From a virus, in IMG/VR virus record IMGVR_UViG_3300021960_000538, positions 1 through 23,210 of that record: a stretch of 23,210 nucleotides of DNA; one strand, given 5' to 3'. The notes beneath the pieces are model-generated. The model saw only the letters and a list, made by a program, of their open reading frames with translations, had not been told where the DNA came from and did not search any database. Numbering within the stretch: position 1 is the first letter of the stretch; each line of letters begins with the position of its first letter. The translations under genes were made by a program, and so were the position numbers. Shown here piece after piece: positions 1-9,590 of this stretch.

Positions 1-3000
1 CCTTGAATCGGATCAATGTAATCTAAATATTCTTCAACAATTTTTGTATCTTTATTATAAACCGAAATACCTTTGATTTTATCAAGATTAACCAGAGGTC
101 TTGCATTACGCTTTCTTTCCCAAAGTCTTGAATTTAATTTTACTCTATAATCTAAAACTAATCCTGATGAATTATTATTTTCACGTGTATACTGTGGTAA
201 TGAAACATAAATGTGATTACCTTTGATTAACATTGTTCTACCAAAGTACAATGTTCTTTTATCAGCAAATTCTAATTTGTCGCTGTAAACGTATCTATTA
301 CCTAACAATTCAAATACAAAAACTTCACCTGTGTCAACAAGTTTTGATGTAAATCTTGTCGTAGCATTATCAAATACTGTAGTACCTGAATCTATCTCTG
401 TATTACTAAACAGATCACCACCTGCTGAGTGTACAACAATTCTATCATTGTCGTATCTAACCACTGTACCAAATTTTTCGTTTGGTAATCCTTTAGGTCC
501 TATTAGATGCTGTACTTGTTCAAATCTTCCGTTAACCTGTTCGTATATGAATACTGTACCTTGATTTGCATATGTGTCAGTATAGTTAGGTGCACCAACT
601 GCAATAAACTTTCCATCAGTAGACACTGCAATAGAGTCACCATAATTAATATTAGCATACGGAGCATCTATCATCTGATCAAATACATAATGACCTAACA
701 ATGATTTTCTGTAAATTACTAATTTTCTTGTTGCTATAGAACTATCAACAGCATCACCGTACTTGGCAATAGTTGTTAATACATCACCTGTGAAACTTAC
801 ACCAAACTGTGTTCCAAACTCATATAAATTATCAGTTTCAATTGCACTGTCGGTGCCTACAATAAATCCTGTGCTGTTTGGTAAGAATCCGTTTAGGTCA
901 ACACCTGTTGTAATTTCTTCCCAGTCGTTTGTATTGAACACACCTGGTATTAGATTAGTTTTTGCTTGATATACATTCCCGTTTTGTTTTACGTATTCGT
1001 CTTTGAAATAAGTTACAGTTTGTAAGAAGTCACCTCTATAATCTTCATCTGCGCCAAGTTTCCAACCGCCGTTTACTGACCAGTTAACAATGTTTATTCT
1101 TCCTGGTTGATCAAATGTGCCGTTACCCTTACTTAAAATGTAAGCACTGTAAGTATTATTTGTATGTGATACAATTTTAATATCACTACCAAGATAACGT
1201 TCTGATTCAAGATCTGGTGTTACGTAAATTCCGTTTAATTGATAGAAGTTACTTGCATTACGTTCGTAAATTGCATATGCACCCTGTCTTTGCAACGTAC
1301 TTGCTGTTCCGTTTTCATCTGCTGGAATATTATAAACTCTTTGCCAATCGTTGTTAGTTTTAGATGGAGGATTAGCATCTCTTGCAATACCATCTAATAA
1401 CTCTGATTTGTAAACCCAATATTCAAATCCTTGAAGTGTACGTGTTGTTCCTCTTGGAAGGTTTGTTCCTCTATCAACTACAACAATAAATCCTGCTGTT
1501 GTTGACTGTAAATTTACTGTATCAGTTGTACCTACAAGTCTAACAACTCCTACACCTTGTGAGCCACCAACAATACTTAAACTTGATATGTTTCCGTTGT
1601 TTAAACCAAGTTTCCAAGTTCCTGTTTTATTTTTTATCCATAGTCTTAAATCGTTAAATGTTTTTTCAACATAGGTAACTTCAGCAGTAGCAAGTGTGTC
1701 GTTGTCTTGTACAATATCACCAACAACTGGAATAAATGGATTACCGTAATTAGGATTATAATCAGCATCACCCTCTGTAGGCGATCCTCTATCATCAAAG
1801 TTTGTTAAGTTTACTTCAATCCAACCGTCCCACAAGTCATCAATTGTATGAGCATTGTTGTTGAGATAGTCATGTGTAATAACACTTGAAATTACTGACG
1901 GATCTTGTAGTAAGTTATCTGCATTTCTATATTCATTAAAGAAAAAGTTTAAGGTATCTCCTACTGCTAAGTTAGCATCTAAAGACCTTGGTGCTCTAAA
2001 TACCCACTTGTCAGCAATTTCGTCACCATCGTCACCTGTAAATGTAAGTGACTCAATGAATGATGTTACTGTAGGTGAACTTGCATCATCTGTAATTCTT
2101 AAAACATTTTCATAGTAGTTTGGTGTTCTACCTGATCCTTCTTGAATTACATCTTTGATAACAAGGTATGGTTTTGTTTCAATAGTTGCAATAGATTGAT
2201 AATTACTTCCAACATTAATTTTCCACCAGCCGCCAAGTCCGTCTACATCTTGTTCAACTGCTCTTTCATATGCTCCAATAGCAATATCACCTACAAATAA
2301 ATTACCTGTAGATTCAAAGTCACCATTCGCATCTCTAATATAAATTAATGTTCTGTTATCACCCGTTGTATATGCAAACGCAACTATACCAACTGCTGTT
2401 GAACTGCTTATAGTTTCGCCTACACTTGGAATTGCTTGGGTATTATCAACTAATAATATATCATCAATCTTGTCTACAATTTCGTGTCTGCCGTTAAAGA
2501 ATGTTTTACTTAATGTAGGATTGCCATTAAATGGTTGCACACCACTTGGATACCTTGAATTAATATCATTCCATACTAATTCAAGTTCGTCTCCTGGTGT
2601 TGTTGCAACGTATGCAAGCCTTGGTGCTCTAATTAGAACATGATCAGTTTGTTCTTCTTGAAATAAGAAGTTTCCTCTAAGAATATAATAAATGTTATCA
2701 TATTGATTAGTAGTTGTGTCATATGTGCTAATCAAATGTTGCAAGTGCGAACTAAAACTTGGAAAATCTAAACTTGGATCTGTTGGCTCAATAATGCTTT
2801 TTGCTTTCCAATATTGATTAGTATATTTTACAATTTCATCTTTTTGGTAAACTGCCGCTGATGCAAATTGTCCTCTGTATTTTGTTTTTACATTAGATGC
2901 ATACGGCACGCCAACAAACAACCACTTGCCGTCTGAACTTAATGCTGTTGCACGACCAAAACTGTTTTCGCCACTTAGATAATTTTCTGGACAATCAATT

Positions 3001-6000
3001 GATTGTGATAGCACAAGATTAATATTCTCACCAGGTCTAAAGTGAATATCTACTCTACCTGCTTCTGTTGTTCCTGGCGATCCTGCAACAACTATTGTAT
3101 TATTACTGTTTGCAGAAATGCTTGTGCCAAAAGATCTTGTGTCTGTTCCTAATGTACCTGGAATAGTACCATTAACAAGACTTTGATGCAGTTCATAATT
3201 GTTTGTGTTTTCAACAACTGTCCATCTATTGTTTTCGTCATTATCAACCCAAACACGCTCTTGTGTAGAATAATTGTCTCTTGTAATTTTGCTGTTTACA
3301 TCGTTTAGTGTTGATACACGTGAACTAACAAGTTTTAAAATAAATCCGCTTGTTTCTTCAGCATCGTCAACTTCGCCTGTGGTTTGTGCATAGATAACAT
3401 CTAAACTTACTCTTAAAACTTTATAGAATCTATTTTGTGATGTACCAACACCTAATACACCAATTATATCATCTTTCTCAACTATTGGTGCTTTACGTGT
3501 TTTAATTTCTATAGATTTAGAACTGTCACTATTAGTAATACTGACAACCTTCATATCGGTTTCAGTTTGACGAAGTACGTCCCAAGTTTGTCCTTTTTTA
3601 GCAACCCAAATATACTGGCCAACGCTAACTTGATTTAGATCTAAATCTAAAATATCATTATAATTTGTTACTTTAAAATTAATATCTTCTTCTGCAACAT
3701 AACCAGCAGTCTTAATATACGTATCATTTTCATCAATGTATTTTGTTGGGAATGGTGCATGATTATAATTTTCAGGCTTATTATAAACATCAACCGGAGT
3801 ATATCTGTAAACCAAGTCTGTAGCAAGAGGATCAATAGTTTGTGTTAATTGGAACGGCTGTGGACTAAGTCTTATTTTAGATTCATCAAGTTCGTATTCA
3901 ACTTCTTCAAATGAATCACTCGCACCGTATTGTCCTACTTTGAATGCCCAGTCTTCAAAAAATTCTAAACTTGAATTTTCTGTATTTGATAAAGCATCAA
4001 ATAATTTTTCTAAAGAATTTAATGTACCTTTATCTTGAATGAATCCTTGATAGAATTTATATTGTGATACATCGTCATTGATAATATTTTCAAGGTATGT
4101 ACGTTTTTGATATCCTATTAAATGTTGTGCAAGACGCTGTTGCTCACTGTCAAAATTATCTGTATCTAAATCATAAAAATCTGCAAACTGATTTGCTTTG
4201 TAATCAAAGTTTGGAATAAGTTTAGGTTCTGGTTTTTCAGTTAACAAATACCAATCATCATCATTAAATTCTGTGGCACCAGGAATTTTATATTTTGCAC
4301 TATAGTAACGTGTTTTATAATAAACAACATCTGAAATATTATAATCTATATTTTCTTCCCAGTTTGTAATTTTTACATTGTCAAGGGTGAATCCCGGAAT
4401 GTTAATACTTCCGTTCCAGTCTACACTTCTGTAACCAAGTACTCTAACTCTTTGCTGTCTATATCCTGGACCAGGATTATAAATTGTGTCATTGAACACT
4501 GTTGTATTATCAAGTAAACATACGTGTTCTTTTTGTATAAGTGGTAATTTTACAAAATAAATTCCATCTGCTGTATTTTTAAGAGTTAATCCAAATTCAT
4601 TTTGACTGCTTCTAATTGTGTTAGCAAAGTCTTCTTGGAGTTTCTGTCCATCTGCTTTTAACAGTGTATAATCATAAAAATTATCAAATATATTATCTAC
4701 AACTGCATAATCTCTGTAAAACTGTAGATTAACTGCACTTGGAGACAATGTAATTAATGCACCCGAATTCCAATTTTGTGTAGTCCAGAATAAAAATTCT
4801 CTTGCACTTAGTTCCCAATTTTCAATAGTCTCTATGGTATTGTTAAATTTACTAAAAACAAACCCTTTATCTTCTAAGTATTTTCCATATCCAAGTAAAA
4901 AGTCTACTACTTCCTGTGTGGTTCTGTACAAAGTACCATAATTTAATTTTGCTGTTTCTGTTTCAAAAGTTCTACGCAGGATTGCATCTCTACCTCCTTC
5001 GATAGGAAGTTCTGTAAGTTTTGCAAAATTGTCTTGTTCGAAAGTATCAAACGTTCCACTTACTTTAACTCTAAAGTAATTGTCACCAAATCTAACAATC
5101 TGATCTTTTTGGTAACGCTGTCCGGATTGCCATTCAAGAAACGATTCACTAACACCACCTACATTAATTACAGGATCCTTTGCACGTTCAATATATGGAT
5201 AATAATTAAAGTAAGGTTTTGCTTTATCGTATCCTCTTACAATATAACCGCCTGGACGTTTTTCAATAATTACACCACTATAAGATACTGTGTCAACAGG
5301 AGAAGATGTGTTTACAAATATTTTATAATTTTCTTCTGGAATAAACACATTCCCTTTGTTATTAGGTGTACGAGAATCTAAAATTAATCTAAACTTATCT
5401 TTTGTAGTAAATCCGCCAATCTTAAATCCAAGTTGAACAGATAGATTTTTTACTTCGTTACTATAAGTTTTATTAAGTTTAGTAACATCTGCATTAATGT
5501 AATTAAAAATATAATTTACTAAACCAGCAGTAGTTACCCTAACTGTACTATCTGTGGTATTAGGAAAAATTAAATCGCTCAATCTAATACGCTTATCATT
5601 TCCTGTGTACACTAAATCTTTTGCCGCATTACGTTTGGTTCTTGATCTGTCAAAACCAAGACCGATTACTTTTGCAGGTTGATGAATAGTCCATGCAGTA
5701 ATATATGCAAACGGAAGTTCAGAACTTCTACGCCATGCTGTTTCTGTTGGTGCTTCATCTCCAAAGACAAACTGTCTATTTGTTTCTGGAACAATTAATC
5801 CTTGGGCATAACCAGACTCATATGGACTTAGCAATACACCTTGACTATTAACTGGAATATATTTTAATAAATCTTTTCTTGCATAATTAGGTCTATATCT
5901 TATAGGATTATTAGGCTGACGTACTCTACCTTCTTGTAAATCTTCCCATAAGATTAAATTTTCTTTTGTATATGGTGCAGGACCATAAACTGTTTCCCAC

Positions 6001-9000
6001 CAATCCGGCTTATCAATAAATCCTAAAATCTTCCAAGGTGTTGTATGAGGAGAGTCAGTTCCAAAGTATTGTTTGTAGATTGCTCTCCAAAAACCAGGTA
6101 AAGGTTTGCTATCTGGATCTGACATATAACTATAGTTCCATGTAAAACTATTTGTTCTATCATAAAAACTATTATCTGTATAATCAGGATCGCCTGCTAT
6201 TGACAACCATTCAGCAAAATCTGTAATGATAATATCATCTAAGTCTTCATTTGTAAATCCTGTATCTCTGGACTTATGACCGATGAAACTATCTACATCA
6301 AAAATTTCTTTATCGTATGCTACTTTAATATTATTGTAAATTCTTCTTTCTAACTCTAAAATAACATCGTCACGATAATCACCATATGCTTTTACAATAC
6401 TACCATCATGACCTTTAATTACAGTTTGCGGAGTTTGATATGTATTGTCTATATATTTCGATGGAATATGTAAAGGCCATAATCCTAACTTTGTAGGAGT
6501 AGGCGGAATGTACGAAGCATCAGTTGATTCGTACTCATAAACATCTACAATATCATCTACTGCCAAAGTTACCTTATTAGTAATTTGAATAAATCCTTCA
6601 TCAGTAAATGTGTAATCTCTGTTGTGTAACAGTTGTTCATCGTTGACATAAACATATACCGCTTTTGCAGAAACATCATTTAAATTAAATGGAGTTGTTA
6701 AACTATAAAACTTATTTCCTGAATCAACAACAGTAAAGGAACGCTTGTTATTTGCACCACTGCCAATCATGTCAGTCCAATAAAATGCTGTTTGTTTAGA
6801 TTTTTCTGACTTAAACTTTTCAATAATTTTATCAGTAAGAAATCTTGCGTTACTGTCAATGCCTAATTCACTGGCTATTGAAATAAAGGTTCTTTTAAAT
6901 TTTGCATATTCTTTTCTTGCAAATCTTAACGATTTTACAATGTTATAATTTTTGTTTGTAATATGATAACTTGCAAGAGATACAGGTCCGCTGTGCTGTA
7001 CAAATTTTGTACCATATTCTGATAACTGTCCTAAGTTTCGTAAATTACTACTTCCTGGATATGTTCCTGTAAATCCTTCAACACTTTCAATAATAGTTGT
7101 TACGTGATCAGCAACTTCGCCGTATGTAAAATCAACTATATTATCATTCAATGGATTATTCTGTAAGTTGACAGGAAATGCATAATGTCCATTATCGTTT
7201 TTGTCTGTTTCACTTGTGCAGTGTAAAATAATATTATCACCGTTTGTTAAATTTTTAGTAAACGTAATGTATGCTATTCCGTTTTCTCTATTAATTTCCC
7301 AATCAGTTCTGCGTTCGTTGTTTACAAAAACTTTAACATCTAATTCGTTTAGGTCTCCGCTTCTGTTATAAACATCAACTGCAAAATTATTCTTTTGTCC
7401 TTCAACCACATATTGACGTATAACTTTTTGTTTACTGTCTGTTGCCGCTTTTTTCCAGCCACTAACATTTTCGTATGCGTTTAGATCAGTATATTTTCTT
7501 AATGTTGCAACATCAGTTTTTTGTGTGTAACTAACTTGTCCAACTTGATATGTAAATTCATTATTAAGTAGATCGAAACTAAAAACAATATCACCACTGT
7601 TTTCAATATTTCTATAAGTTAACGGAAATCCAAGTACTGTGTCATTTGCACCACTACCTTCTTTATATGAAAATAACTTTGTTCCGGTAAAGGTATTACT
7701 TTCATATGTTGAAAATGTAGTGTCGCTGTCGTCATACAAATCAAACAACGGTGCTTGATTTGAAGTTAATTTATCTTGTGCTTTGATCCACTTGGTACCA
7801 TTATACCAATAAATTTTACCTTGGTTTTCAGTACCGTTCTGCACTAACACAGTTTCATTTAGTTGAGGATCTGTATCTGTTTCTTCCTGTAACGCAATTT
7901 GTCTTGTACCAAGATGATTAATAAACTTGACTTTATAAATTCTACCATTTACTCTGATATCAGGATCTGCTGTAAACAATACTCGCTGTCCTTCAATTAA
8001 ATCAACTCCATCAACGTTGTAACCAATAGAGCCTTCAATAATTGAAAACACATCATTAGTTTTATCATCAATTAAATCAACATTTGATTTAAACTTAGAT
8101 CCATAATTATATAATCTTAATCCTGGATCAAATTCGATGATAGGTCTTTTAGCACGTTGTGATTGATCTATATCAACTTCTGTACTGTTTGCTTTTGCAA
8201 CTTTTTCTATGACATCTCTATGGAACCATCTGTTGTGTCTTGACCATTGGTTTCCGTCAATTGCCGCACGATTAATTGTAATGTAATCTTGTTCTTTAGG
8301 ATAATTTAGTGCTTGACCAAATGGAAGTTTATCAAAATTTTCTGTGTCAAAAGGTACAAACAAATTAGAACTGTAAGCACCTGTGATTTCTAAATCATTT
8401 TTATTAATAAGTTTGATACTATCTCCTACGCCTTCTACGTACCAAGTACCTTCGCCGTATTTTGCAGGAGTTACATCACCAAGAAACTCAACAAGCATAC
8501 CGTTTGATAAATCAACATCTGTTCTTGTTGTGTATGTTTTCTTTTGAAGTATTTCTTCTTCTACATTAATTTCTGTATTTTCTAAGATGTTATACATTAA
8601 TATAGTACCACTTGTATTAACATCATTTTTACTAATATAGAATAATCTATCTGGTGCATCTAAAGGCACCGTAAATTTAAGTGTTCCTTTCTCAACAAAC
8701 ACTGTTGCTGATTCTACGCCATCTGTATAAAGTGTAGAAACGTCATCGCCTTCTGTCCATCCTGTAATTCCGCCTTCAACTGGTTCTACTATGTATTCGC
8801 CAGTATCATAGCCGTCGCTGTCAAAAAGTTCTGCTTCAAACTTACCAGGTGCCAACACACCTTCTACTGTTTCAGTAATAATTGCTTGTCCTGGAGTAAA
8901 GGCTCTATTAGTTGCGAATGCTATAGGATGTCCTGGACAGTCAACTTCAAAAATGTAAGTCTGACCTTTATAAAGTTTTAAAGTAGGATTTTGTGTTAAA

Positions 9001-9572
9001 CCTGTTGGTGTAAATTTATAAACTACGTTGTCATCATTCTCCTCCAATGATACTTTAAAAGTAGAAACTATCTCTTTGTTTTGTCCATAGATAGGTAATA
9101 CCTGTGGGCCGCTTGGTAACCAATAGTATTCTCTAAAGTTAACAAACTTGTCCCAATCAATATGCGGATTCCATGCATAATATTCTTGTGCATTAATTTT
9201 GCTATGATCTTTGTTATTGTTACCAAAAGAACGTAACTGATTAATGTAGTCGTTATAGTCTTTGTAGAAATTAACATTATCTACATTATCTTTTAAAACC
9301 ACTGCTGGCTCTAATTGATAATCTTCTCTTTGTTTTGAAACATCACCGACATAGTTGTCGTCTTGTGTAAATGCTTTCGCATCTTTTCTACCATAATAGG
9401 AATTAAGTTTCTCAACTACACCTGGCTGTGTTAATTGATCAAGTGTACTTGTTAAAAACTTTTTATTTGCTGGAGTTCTAAAATAACGAGGTAAATGGCT
9501 TAAACTGGTTCTTTTTTCATTTTCACCATCTGGATTAATTGGAAATTCGTTTTGATCATTATCATATGCCAT
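1..9572 (-). CDS. Giant virion structural protein, C-terminus beyond the left edge
   Basis: An ATG at 9572 opens a frame that is still open at base 1, so at least 3190 residues are visible; the last readable ones are YLDYIDPIQ. I read the frame along the whole stretch and met no stop. The N-terminus (MAYDNDQNEFPIN) leads into a conserved-looking region with YYAWNPHIDWDKF and FREYYWLP near residues 125-150. Most of the middle is unrecognised beta-rich sequence full of Tyr, Asn and Asp. Four aromatic CBM5/12-like modules lie near residues 1481, 1738, 2232 and 2845. FG-GAP motifs start at 2148 and 2205, then at 2923, 2977, 3034 and 3110. No signal peptide or membrane segment was seen. The start overlaps the gp6 stop as TAATG, and the GGAGG that could serve as its ribosome site lies in gp6's last glycine codons. 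T4 has gp7 in this slot, so a baseplate or fibre role is inferred from position. Gene reality is near certain; function is tentative. Confidence 0.85.
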   Translation of the reverse strand, partial: MAYDNDQNEFPINPDGENEKRTSLSHLPRYFRTPANKKFLTSTLDQLTQPGVVEKLNSYYGRKDAKAFTQDDNYVGDVSKQREDYQLEPAVVLKDNVDNVNFYKDYNDYINQLRSFGNNNKDHSKINAQEYYAWNPHIDWDKFVNFREYYWLPSGPQVLPIYGQNKEIVSTFKVSLEENDDNVVYKFTPTGLTQNPTLKLYKGQTYIFEVDCPGHPIAFATNRAFTPGQAIITETVEGVLAPGKFEAELFDSDGYDTGEYIVEPVEGGITGWTEGDDVSTLYTDGVESATVFVEKGTLKFTVPLDAPDRLFYISKNDVNTSGTILMYNILENTEINVEEEILQKKTYTTRTDVDLSNGMLVEFLGDVTPAKYGEGTWYVEGVGDSIKLINKNDLEITGAYSSNLFVPFDTENFDKLPFGQALNYPKEQDYITINRAAIDGNQWSRHNRWFHRDVIEKVAKANSTEVDIDQSQRAKRPIIEFDPGLRLYNYGSKFKSNVDLIDDKTNDVFSIIEGSIGYNVDGVDLIEGQRVLFTADPDIRVNGRIYKVKFINHLGTRQIALQEETDTDPQLNETVLVQNGTENQGKIYWYNGTKWIKAQDKLTSNQAPLFDLYDDSDTTFSTYESNTFTGTKLFSYKEGSGANDTVLGFPLTYRNIENSGDIVFSFDLLNNEFTYQVGQVSYTQKTDVATLRKYTDLNAYENVSGWKKAATDSKQKVIRQYVVEGQKNNFAVDVYNRSGDLNELDVKVFVNNERRTDWEINRENGIAYITFTKNLTNGDNIILHCTSETDKNDNGHYAFPVNLQNNPLNDNIVDFTYGEVADHVTTIIESVEGFTGTYPGSSNLRNLGQLSEYGTKFVQHSGPVSLASYHITNKNYNIVKSLRFARKEYAKFKRTFISIASELGIDSNARFLTDKIIEKFKSEKSKQTAFYWTDMIGSGANNKRSFTVVDSGNKFYSLTTPFNLNDVSAKAVYVYVNDEQLLHNRDYTFTDEGFIQITNKVTLAVDDIVDVYEYESTDASYIPPTPTKLGLWPLHIPSKYIDNTYQTPQTVIKGHDGSIVKAYGDYRDDVILELERRIYNNIKVAYDKEIFDVDSFIGHKSRDTGFTNEDLDDIIITDFAEWLSIAGDPDYTDNSFYDRTNSFTWNYSYMSDPDSKPLPGFWRAIYKQYFGTDSPHTTPWKILGFIDKPDWWETVYGPAPYTKENLILWEDLQEGRVRQPNNPIRYRPNYARKDLLKYIPVNSQGVLLSPYESGYAQGLIVPETNRQFVFGDEAPTETAWRRSSELPFAYITAWTIHQPAKVIGLGFDRSRTKRNAAKDLVYTGNDKRIRLSDLIFPNTTDSTVRVTTAGLVNYIFNYINADVTKLNKTYSNEVKNLSVQLGFKIGGFTTKDKFRLILDSRTPNNKGNVFIPEENYKIFVNTSSPVDTVSYSGVIIEKRPGGYIVRGYDKAKPYFNYYPYIERAKDPVINVGGVSESFLEWQSGQRYQKDQIVRFGDNYFRVKVSGTFDTFEQDNFAKLTELPIEGGRDAILRRTFETETAKLNYGTLYRTTQEVVDFLLGYGKYLEDKGFVFSKFNNTIETIENWELSAREFLFWTTQNWNSGALITLSPSAVNLQFYRDYAVVDNIFDNFYDYTLLKADGQKLQEDFANTIRSSQNEFGLTLKNTADGIYFVKLPLIQKEHVCLLDNTTVFNDTIYNPGPGYRQQRVRVLGYRSVDWNGSINIPGFTLDNVKITNWEENIDYNISDVVYYKTRYYSAKYKIPGATEFNDDDWYLLTEKPEPKLIPNFDYKANQFADFYDLDTDNFDSEQQRLAQHLIGYQKRTYLENIINDDVSQYKFYQGFIQDKGTLNSLEKLFDALSNTENSSLEFFEDWAFKVGQYGASDSFEEVEYELDESKIRLSPQPFQLTQTIDPLATDLVYRYTPVDVYNKPENYNHAPFPTKYIDENDTYIKTAGYVAEEDINFKVTNYNDILDLDLNQVSVGQYIWVAKKGQTWDVLRQTETDMKVVSITNSDSSKSIEIKTRKAPIVEKDDIIGVLGVGTSQNRFYKVLRVSLDVIYAQTTGEVDDAEETSGFILKLVSSRVSTLNDVNSKITRDNYSTQERVWVDNDENNRWTVVENTNNYELHQSLVNGTIPGTLGTDTRSFGTSISANSNNTIVVAGSPGTTEAGRVDIHFRPGENINLVLSQSIDCPENYLSGENSFGRATALSSDGKWLFVGVPYASNVKTKYRGQFASAAVYQKDEIVKYTNQYWKAKSIIEPTDPSLDFPSFSSHLQHLISTYDTTTNQYDNIYYILRGNFLFQEEQTDHVLIRAPRLAYVATTPGDELELVWNDINSRYPSGVQPFNGNPTLSKTFFNGRHEIVDKIDDILLVDNTQAIPSVGETISSSTAVGIVAFAYTTGDNRTLIYIRDANGDFESTGNLFVGDIAIGAYERAVEQDVDGLGGWWKINVGSNYQSIATIETKPYLVIKDVIQEGSGRTPNYYENVLRITDDASSPTVTSFIESLTFTGDDGDEIADKWVFRAPRSLDANLAVGDTLNFFFNEYRNADNLLQDPSVISSVITHDYLNNNAHTIDDLWDGWIEVNLTNFDDRGSPTEGDADYNPNYGNPFIPVVGDIVQDNDTLATAEVTYVEKTFNDLRLWIKNKTGTWKLGLNNGNISSLSIVGGSQGVGVVRLVGTTDTVNLQSTTAGFIVVVDRGTNLPRGTTRTLQGFEYWVYKSELLDGIARDANPPSKTNNDWQRVYNIPADENGTASTLQRQGAYAIYERNASNFYQLNGIYVTPDLESERYLGSDIKIVSHTNNTYSAYILSKGNGTFDQPGRINIVNWSVNGGWKLGADEDYRGDFLQTVTYFKDEYVKQNGNVYQAKTNLIPGVFNTNDWEEITTGVDLNGFLPNSTGFIVGTDSAIETDNLYEFGTQFGVSFTGDVLTTIAKYGDAVDSSIATRKLVIYRKSLLGHYVFDQMIDAPYANINYGDSIAVSTDGKFIAVGAPNYTDTYANQGTVFIYEQVNGRFEQVQHLIGPKGLPNEKFGTVVRYDNDRIVVHSAGGDLFSNTEIDSGTTVFDNATTRFTSKLVDTGEVFVFELLGNRYVYSDKLEFADKRTLYFGRTMLIKGNHIYVSLPQYTRENNNSSGLVLDYRVKLNSRLWERKRNARPLVNLDKIKGISVYNKDTKIVEEYLDYIDPIQ
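190..806 (-). repeat. FG-GAP repeat group of four (second propeller segment) in the giant protein
   Basis: Four blade-like motifs start at residues 2923 (FGVSFTGDVLTTIAKYG), 2977 (YGDSIAVSTDGKFIAVGAP, then GTVFIYEQ), 3034 (FGTVVRYDNDRIVVHSAGGD, then GEVFVFE) and 3110 (FGRTMLIKGNHIYVSLPQY). The spacing of 54, 57 and 76 residues suits beta-propeller blades. The 2977 copy is the clearest FG-GAP match; the 3110 copy is degenerate. More blades may lie beyond the left edge. Confidence 0.65.
913..1040 (-). repeat. CBM5/12-like aromatic module 4 in the giant protein
   Basis: Residues 2845 to about 2887 contain YRGDFLQTVTYFKDEYVKQN, then NVYQAKTNLIPG, and close with NTNDWEEI. This is a full-length module by eye. 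It lies just before the second FG-GAP group, so modules 3 and 4 bracket the roughly 700-residue stretch between the two propeller segments. Confidence 0.6.
2785..2879 (-). repeat. CBM5/12-like aromatic module 3 in the giant protein
   Basis: Residues 2232 to about 2262 contain YRGQFASAAVYQKDEIVKY followed by NQYWKAK. It sits directly after the first FG-GAP pair. It shares the opening YRG and the Tyr-x-Lys-Asp-Glu core with module 4, so these two copies are the closest relatives. Confidence 0.55.
2895..3131 (-). repeat. FG-GAP repeat pair (first propeller segment) in the giant protein
   Basis: Two tandem motifs start at residues 2148 and 2205 of the giant protein, 57 residues apart. The first reads FGTSISANSNNTIVVAGSPG and continues through GRVDIHF. 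The second reads FGRATALSSDGKWLFVGVP. Both fit the FG-GAP pattern (Phe-Gly, small residue, Ser or Ala, a D/N-G turn, hydrophobic run, V/A-G-x-P) of integrin-type beta-propeller blades. A CBM-like module follows directly. Assignment is by motif only. Confidence 0.65.
4237..4361 (-). repeat. CBM5/12-like aromatic module 2 in the giant protein
   Basis: Residues 1738 to about 1779 begin WEENIDYNISDVVYYKTRYY, continue with SAKYKIPG and end with DDDWYLL. The spacing (Trp, Tyr, Ser-Asp-Val-Val-Tyr, Tyr-Tyr-Ala-like core, final Asp-Trp) is the best match of the four copies to a complete CBM5/12 module. Confidence 0.6.
5060..5132 (-). repeat. CBM5/12-like aromatic module 1 in the giant protein
   Basis: Residues 1481 to about 1505 read WQSGQRYQKDQIVRFGDNYF. 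This is the Trp, Tyr, Asp-x-Val, Tyr layout of small chitin-binding-type (CBM5/12) modules that are common in phage tail proteins. It resembles three other places in the same protein. The similarity is by eye, and the fold and ligand are inferred. Confidence 0.5.
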
Positions 9573-9590
9573 TAGTTACCATAACCTCCG
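9570..9590 (-). promoter_or_regulatory. TAATG overlap with ribosome site inside gp6
   Basis: The last A of the gp6 stop is the first base of the giant gene's ATG. The only strong Shine-Dalgarno match, GGAGG, lies in the final glycine codons of gp6, about 12 bases upstream, a slightly long spacing that suits termination-reinitiation. Confidence 0.65.

Noticed and set aside
331-969. Three short plus-strand open frames opposite the giant gene
   Set aside because: They lie antisense to a continuous minus-strand frame with recognisable FG-GAP motifs, and have no ribosome sites or family resemblance.
5034-5381. 115-codon plus-strand frame
   Set aside because: Antisense to the giant gene across CBM-like module 1; its composition (Ile, Phe, Tyr, Asn) is typical of a reversed AT-rich coding strand.
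9068-9277. 69-codon minus-strand frame
   Set aside because: It overlaps the conserved N-terminal region of the giant protein (YYAWNPHIDWDKF) in another frame, with no supporting start signal.
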